Part shown: positions 58,565-64,000 of the stretch, one piece after another
Layout: the number at the start of each line of letters is the position of its first letter
Position numbering within the stretch: position 1 is the stretch's first letter
Assembly (NCBI GenBank): GCA_015680685.1
Contig: MNCI01009661.1
Span: 131,448 to 195,447, forward strand
Length of the DNA stretch: 64,000 nucleotides
Source of the DNA: Gnetum montanum
Lineage: Eukaryota; Streptophyta; Gnetopsida; Gnetales; Gnetaceae
Reading direction: 5' to 3'
Program-made: the position numbers and the translations under genes
Notes under the pieces: generated by a model
Databases searched by the model: none
Told to the model about the DNA's origin: nothing
What the model saw: the letters and a program-made list of their open reading frames with translations, nothing else

Positions 58565-59830
58565 TAATGAAAAAACCTAACATTTTACCTAGACATAGAA
58601 ATTGAGCTTTGATTTAGCATATTATCTAGTTTTATTATTCTTATCAATTATTTAGACTTTGATTGCTTGATTTGAAGTTCTTAATTAATTTTTAAAAACA
58701 TGAAAATATATACTATGTCATTTTACCAATAGTCAAGATTACTATTCAACTATACTCAAGTACTAATAATTTTTTTGTATAATGTGTTTGTACTAATATC
58801 TCTTTTAGCATCTTTATTTGAGCACTCATATTTAGCTCATAGATTACGGGCTTCTAAAATTTACGTTTAAGTAGTTGACATATGATTTGCAAATATGGCT
58901 TTCAAACTTTATAGGTAATGACAAAAGTCATAATAGATAAAATCATTAATAGTAGATTGTCAATACTTTCACTAATTGTAGCTATGAGGAATCAATCTTT
59001 CTAAGCTGCTAACATAGTAGTATATCTAACTATGAAGGTTTTCATCATTATTATAATACATTTTATTAAGGATAAAATCCATATCCATCATGTATTAAGG
59101 TGTTAGGGACTTTCAAGAAGATATGTATTTTCATAAATTTTAATACTTATGTAATTAAGATACTAAATATCATGTTGGTGTATTTTGGATGTATTTTAAA
59201 TGTAATTATGCATTATAACCAAGTTATCAAATAGCATGTTGGTGTATTTTTGGATATATTTTGGGATGTAATTTTGTAATAAATAGCAATCATGATTGTA
59301 GACGTGACATATTAAATAGATTTAGCATTCTCATAACTTTTTTCTTGACTATGGTTTAAAAATATAAATAGTAATTTTTGATTTTAGTCATTTTTATTTT
59401 CCAAGTTATGAACATTATACATTTTTTTGAAATGGGATTCATCATGTGATTCAAGAAACTTTCGAAAGATATTTTGGGGACTTTCATGGGGATTCATCAG
59501 TCATTCTATAAGAATATAAGAATCCCAAGGTCTTATTTTTTTTCTATGCATCTACTTTAATGCCTTGAAAATCAACCTTTACATCATTAAATAATGCTTG
59601 AATTTATAGAAAAATAATTGAATCAAGTGATATGTCAATGAAGAGATATCCCCTACTAAAGACAATGAAGAAATAACTTGAAAAGGTAAAGGATTAGGGC
59701 CAAAAAATAGTACATCCATTCATCAATCTAAAAATAATAATATAAAGATGCTTTCTTTATTTTCTTCTTCTTCTAAGTAAGGATCAAACCCTCTTTTGAA
59801 TAATATATGTTCATGCATATCACATTAGTA
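58565..59830. other. Old A/T-rich flank without a recognisable gene
   Basis: This should continue the sequence that the Athila element entered at 45195, but no copia domain could be recognised. A segment of about 45 bases with CATGTTGGTGTATTTT occurs twice, at 59171 and 59237. Confidence 0.35.
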
Positions 59831-59861
59831 TCAACACATTTATGACCTAAAAAAAGATGAT

Positions 59862-60113
59862 GTCTTACAAATAGATACAATGCACAATGGGCTACCTTCC
59901 AAGAATGAGGTATTGATCTTTTGGAATGATAGATCCATGAAGGACCTAATATACATGAATGACATGCTAGGTCAGAATGAGGATGTACTTCTATCTTTTC
60001 TAGAGAGGATCATAGGGTATAATTTATGACCCAAGGAACTAGTTACCTTCTATGTTTTATGGAACTGGTATGATATTCTTTATAGAAATGGCTTTATCAA
60101 TTAACTTGATACC
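59862..60113 (+). pseudogene. Coding remnant cut by an LTR
   Basis: A frame with two stops reads LPSKNEVLIFWNDRSMKDL, EDVLLSFLERIIGYNL and FYVLWNWYDILYRNGF before the LTR at 60114. The I-F-W-N-D-R piece recalls LFWNNRQ of the Athila env-position region, but the rest does not align, so kinship is uncertain. Confidence 0.4.
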
Positions 60114-60957
60114 TGATGAGTGGTGAGGTACCCCTACACTCAACCATATGAAACGAGCGTAGCACGCACGATCCGGTCGAACTCCACAGACTAAATGCCT
60201 AAACGCCCCATGGAACACTTGGGGTTAATCATTCGTTGTCTTCCCAGACTTACTTGTTGTTGTCACGGTGTATGATTAAGTAAGTCCAAGGTATATGATT
60301 TTTTTGGTCTTTTATGGTTTTTCTCCTATGCTAAAGGGTGAAGGGTTGAGAAACTAGCTAAATCTAACTAAGGACCTAAGTCTAAATTAACTAGCGTCAG
60401 CATTCGTTCCCACTTACCGTACNCCGTACACATCTGTAGATTCTTGTAATCAAGTCGTACTCATCCCGCATTCTAGGAGACAAGGGTGAGAGAATCTAAT
60501 CGCGATGAGTAGCCGATTCCTTGGTTAGCCATACACATTCGTCAATGCTCATAACCAAGTCGTACTCATGCCGCACTAATGCTGGTAATAAATAACAGGT
60601 AGGAAATAACATGTAATAAACCTATTCCATGCACTACAAGGTTTATCCACAAAGCTCGTCTTTATTTCCGTACACAACTTGCGTTCAGGTACAAAGCTGC
60701 TCGAATAAAGAGCCATTCACTTGGGGACTCCTACTGCGGGCACATGGAAAATATTATATCTCTGGAGTGGTCAAACTGCTAGAGTTTTCCTACTTCTAGC
60801 CTAGGATGGGAAATGAAGGGAGTGTTGTCTCTTATTTATAGATTTGGCGGTGGACTGTGATATTGCATACGCGATATCGTAGGGGACGACGCGATATCGC
60901 GACGATCGCGATATCTCGTACGCGATATCACGGTTCATGCGATATCACGTCTCATCA
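60114..60957 (-). repeat. 3' LTR of a minus-strand Athila relative
   Basis: It runs TGATGAG...CTCATCA with a purine tract directly upstream (minus strand AGTCATGGGGGTA at 60958-60970). GATATC palindromes lie at 60855-60955, and a TATA box reads TATTTATA on the plus strand at 60833-60840. The part at 60114-60340 resembles the reverse complement of the Athila LTR ends. CpG is well kept. An N at 60423 is flanked by a repeated CCGTAC, possibly an assembly join. Confidence 0.9.
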
Positions 60958-60970
60958 TACCCCCATGACT
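60958..60970 (-). other. Polypurine tract of the minus-strand element
   Basis: The minus strand reads AGTCATGGGGGTA directly before the LTR start TGATGAG. Confidence 0.75.
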
Positions 60971-61095
60971 GAATGAAAACTCGTCCTCTAGTTCCTTATA
61001 ATAATATCAGGTAGGTATGGAATTATTGAGGGAAATGGAACTAATGGGATGACATGTGAACGGATCATTATTACAAGACTTGACAAAACTGGTGT

Positions 61096-61302
61096 TCATG
61101 AAAACAAGGATGAACACCTTATTACAATGACATCAGGCCTTAGTTGGTAGCTGAGAAAAAGAGAGAGAGAAAGAAGTGTTGCTGCTGCCAATGCCAAGAC
61201 TGCATCTTCATTATCCATTCGTAAGCGCGTCATCGATCTTGCTCCTTGCATAGCTGCTTCAATGCTCCTCCATTCCAAGTGTTTGCTCCAAATCCAATCC
61301 AT
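61096..61302 (-). CDS. Small open frame before the LTR, unknown
   Basis: From ATG at 61302, 68 codons without a stop read MDWIWSKHLEWRSIEAAM, then a basic part, then AVLALAAATLLSLSLFL, and end at 61096. A believable acceptor (TGTGTGTAG) lies 20-odd bases upstream, so this could be a 3' exon. The Ala/Leu-rich end could be a helix or membrane segment. It lies in the space where Athila has its extra frame. It may be chance or a decayed accessory gene. Confidence 0.35.
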   Translation of the reverse strand: MDWIWSKHLEWRSIEAAMQGARSMTRLRMDNEDAVLALAAATLLSLSLFLSYQLRPDVIVIRCSSLFS

Positions 61303-62477
61303 TGTTGCATGTCCACCATCTACACACACAACACAATTGTATATTAGCAAGGGTAATTGAATCATCATGTAATTGATACCTTGCTTCGGTGTAAGTCCAT
61401 TGGCTAGATTGTGGTATGGCTGATATGGATTTGGGAATATATTAATGATGACTATCAAAGGTGTAGGGGCTAGGAAGAAAATAAAAAATTTCAGGGCTAG
61501 GAGAAAATCGAAAAAATTAGGCCTCGTACCCCCATGACTAATCGCAAACCTCTGGTAGCGTTAGAATGGAGAAAGAAAAGGAGTAAGAAAGATAGATAAA
61601 AAGGGACAACTATGGCATCGATGGAATGGATGTCAATATGGTAATGAACAAAATAAAATTGATTGCAAAATGTTAAAGGAAAGAATGTAACTAATGCTCC
61701 AAATAGGAATGTNAAGAGAATGGAATGGAATCCCAAGAATAAGGTGGTGTACAACCCCTTGTGTGTCTTATGATTAATGTGACTTAGCAACTCTCATTCC
61801 AACTCTGGCCTCAAACCAACCACATCCAGTGACTTCGCATCAATGCATTTGGTTAAACCATCCACTTGGAGAACAAGAATGCACTCTCCAAGAGCTACTA
61901 CCATTCTGACGAAACAAAGGAGAATGGGAAGCGAGAAGGGCGTTAGTTAGAGGGAACACTTTTGGTTCCATAACTAGTGCTTGTAGCCCAAGTTTATTTC
62001 GTCTAAGGGGTGTGCTTTGAATTCTCACTTGTTTTTTCTTTGTTTTTTTTTATGTTTTGTGTTTTTATGCGTGAGAACCACACCATCCAAAGACTTCTTA
62101 TTTTTATTGTCTCAGCTTCCAATAATTGGGTGACATCAGAGCGGCAAGAAAAATCAAGAAGAAACATTCAAGCACCCAAGAGAATGACCAACACAAAAGC
62201 ATCAAGTTCCCTTGAAGTCACACCCTTTTAATCCTTGAGTCCTTCCTTAGTTTGAGAAATGGCCAGTCACCGATTCGTTTAAGTTCTTATTAGAAGGGGA
62301 ATGTACATTTCCAAGCCAAGAGAGATCATAGAAATTGGTGGATGGATGGATGAAGTGGTCTCATTGCCTACCATATCACAAGGAACATACCTTAGTATCA
62401 ACATTAACAATTAAAGGTAGAAACCAAACATTAGCAATCAATATGAAAATAGTTCATACCATCATGAAGAACGCTTA
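61303..62477 (-). other. Non-coding 3' part of the minus-strand element
   Basis: No domain was recognised. A single N stands at 61713. CGAAAAAATTAG...ACCCCCATGACTAATCG at about 61508-61545 resembles the polypurine tract region at 60957-60970, a possible second purine tract. Confidence 0.4.
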
Positions 62478-62830
62478 TTATGGGACAAACTTATAGGGTG
62501 GATCACACACACAAAAAACTGGAAAAGTATAACGATGTTGTAAAACAAAAACTAGAAAAGTTAAAGAAAGTTGTAAAACAAAAATTAGAAAAGTTAAAGA
62601 AATTTGTGAAACGAAAACGTGTAAAAAAAAAAACTTATAAAACAAAAATGTGTAAAACAAAAACATTGTAAAACAAAAACATGTAAAAAAAAAACTTAAA
62701 AGAACCAAGGGCCCCATATGACTAGCATAGGTGGCCTTCTCCCCCATGACTGAGTTGTAAGGGAGAGATCCAAAATAATGAGCATTTGTTTGAATTTCGT
62801 AGAAGTGCCCAACTTCTCCCAACTGATGTT
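62478..62830 (-). pseudogene. Post-integrase spacer of the minus-strand element
   Basis: Minus-strand FGSLPYNSVMGEKATYASH matches the segment after integrase in the full Athila (52392-52450). A T-rich tract follows on the minus strand, with a 33-base tandem unit at 62537-62569 and 62570-62602. Integrase itself is absent, as the next feature upstream is protease. Confidence 0.7.
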
Positions 62831-63520
62831 CTTAGATTAAGGGGTGGAAGTTGTCAATGCTCATATTCCAATGTATTCATGCCTTCATTGTTGGCATGGG
62901 TTTTCTTAGTTCGTTCCATGCATATTTTTCTGCTCCTTCTAGTTGTTAACCATGGGGTGTCTACTACTTCTTGTGTGGTTGCTACATACAGGCATTTTGT
63001 TTCAAAGTTTCTTGGGCACACCTGTTACGTGGAGACATTTCCTCCATGTCATCACCCGATGAATCACTGTATGTGATGCATGAAACTTTCCTCTTCTCGA
63101 TCTTTTCACATATTTTTATCTTAGAGATTTCCAAGGAAAGATCGCGGATCCTAAGGCATGCGTCTACTGTACTAAGCCATGGTCTTCCCATTATAATTGG
63201 GAAGTCCCCTTCGTTGTTGTTAACTTCAATCACCAGAAAATTAGCTGGGTAAGACCAACCACACATAGTGGTGATGATGTCCTTCACTAATCCTAAAGGA
63301 ATGGTGATGGACTGGTCTGCCAGCTCTAGTTGAATGTTGCTCTTCTTAAGTTGGGGTAGGTTCCAGGCGTGATACATCTCTCATGAAATTAAGTTGAATC
63401 TGGAACCTGAGTCAAGAAGAGCCCTATGTGGTTTATTTTCAGCCATCTGCAAATAGATTAAGGGACTCCCAGGGTCAGTTAGTTTCCTGGGAAGGTGACC
63501 CACCTTGATCCAGTCAGTTA
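62831..63520 (-). pseudogene. Aspartic protease of the minus-strand element
   Basis: H-R-A-L-L-D-S-G-S-R-F-N-L-I-S at 63426-63381 is an intact active-site loop, followed by one TGA (Arg CGA by a transition). LGLVKDIITTMCGWSYPANF and FPIIMGRPWLSTVD follow in the open stretch 63377-62982. This copy is much better kept than the one at 48800. After the protease the sequence goes on for about 150 bases into the pol linker and then jumps to post-integrase sequence. Confidence 0.85.
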
Positions 63521-64000
63521 CGGTATGCGTTAACATAACTGTATGCATTACGCTCTGTTGGACTGAAGGGTGCTCCAAAGTGTTAGATGGTGGATGAGTG
63601 TACATGGCCCCAACTGCTTTTTGTTGCGAGAGTTTGTCTAGGCTTTTGATTCTAAAGTAAGATCTTCTCTTTTTACAGTTGTTAGAACCATCAGTAGGTT
63701 GGATATTTACAGCTCTCGCTGCGTGACGTTTCTACGGTTGAGGAGGAAGTTCCCCTTGCATTGTTGGAGCAGGAGGTATTATGGGAACCACTTGTGGTGG
63801 AAGAGGTGTGGATGGATTAGGAGGATGGAGTGAGTATGAGATGTCTACCAGAGGAGAAGGAGTCCTTCTGAAGTACTCCCGAACTTGGTAGTGATAGTTG
63901 GGGGTTGCGTGATTCATAGAATCACTTGGAGAAATCGGCTGCTGCACATAATATCCATAAGGATCGGGTTGCCGGTAAGGGTACTGTTGTGTTGGCGGTG
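63521..64000 (-). pseudogene. Gag C-terminal part of the minus-strand element
   Basis: This is in the same frame as the protease, with one TAG near 63730. It is Pro-rich (PPNPSTPLPPQVVPIIPPAP at about 63830-63770), then has a basic piece (CKKRRSYFRIKSLDKL). It runs off the window. Gag and protease were probably one polyprotein. Confidence 0.75.

Noticed and set aside
62480-62671. Lys-rich plus-strand frame (KLEKLKK repeats)
   Set aside because: It is the reverse strand of the T-rich spacer with a 33-base repeat in a minus-strand element.
1-64000. Host gene, tRNA, rRNA or organelle insert
   Set aside because: No intact multi-exon gene, cloverleaf, rRNA block or chloroplast or mitochondrial gene was recognised on either strand; a covariance-model tRNA scan was not possible here.

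Overview
This is nuclear DNA of a seed plant with a large, repeat-packed genome. I cannot name the species; a gymnosperm or a large-genome monocot would fit. The window is almost wall-to-wall LTR retrotransposons, nested in and fused to one another. Most are old: CpG is scarce, and stop codons usually sit where one C-to-T or G-to-A change explains them. No intact host gene, tRNA, rRNA or CRISPR array was seen.

Layout. 1-318: end of a minus-strand Athila-type LTR set into an older plus-strand Athila integrase (319-1250). 1260-3770: gag and protease of a plus-strand Ty3/gypsy element of the Tat lineage. 3771-13560: a block of about 9.8 kb with a decayed eight-exon gene on the minus strand (4638-10276), a tandem array of about 190-bp units with perfect 20-22 bp palindromes (10480-12850) and further repeats. 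13580-25026: two Tat pol regions in tandem, each with reverse transcriptase, two RNase H-like segments and integrase, in the order pol, LTR, pol, LTR. 25027-28518: unclassified sequence, then a plus-strand Ty1/copia LTR and gag start. 28519-38815: a minus-strand chromovirus with two 510-bp LTRs, an initiator-Met primer site and a chromodomain; its leader holds an insert with a decayed six-exon gene on the plus strand (36201-37691). 38816-45194: a decayed minus-strand copia element. 45200-58559: a structurally complete 13.4-kb Athila element with LTRs, TSD, tRNA-Asp-type primer site, gag, protease, RT, RNase H, integrase, a long env-position coding region and a polypurine tract. 58560-60113: old flank. 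60114-64000: a younger minus-strand Athila relative with 3' LTR, gag and protease but no RT or integrase.

What stands out. The two intron-containing gene remnants inside retrotransposon territory are not ones I recognise and are the best candidates for something undescribed. Several unrelated LTR families share a plan of short palindromic repeats just upstream of a TATAAATA box, and a copy of that module lies inside the Athila element ahead of its env-position frame. Twice, two copies of one element share a central LTR, which points to LTR-LTR recombination. Everything here is read by eye, so exon borders and LTR ends are proposals.
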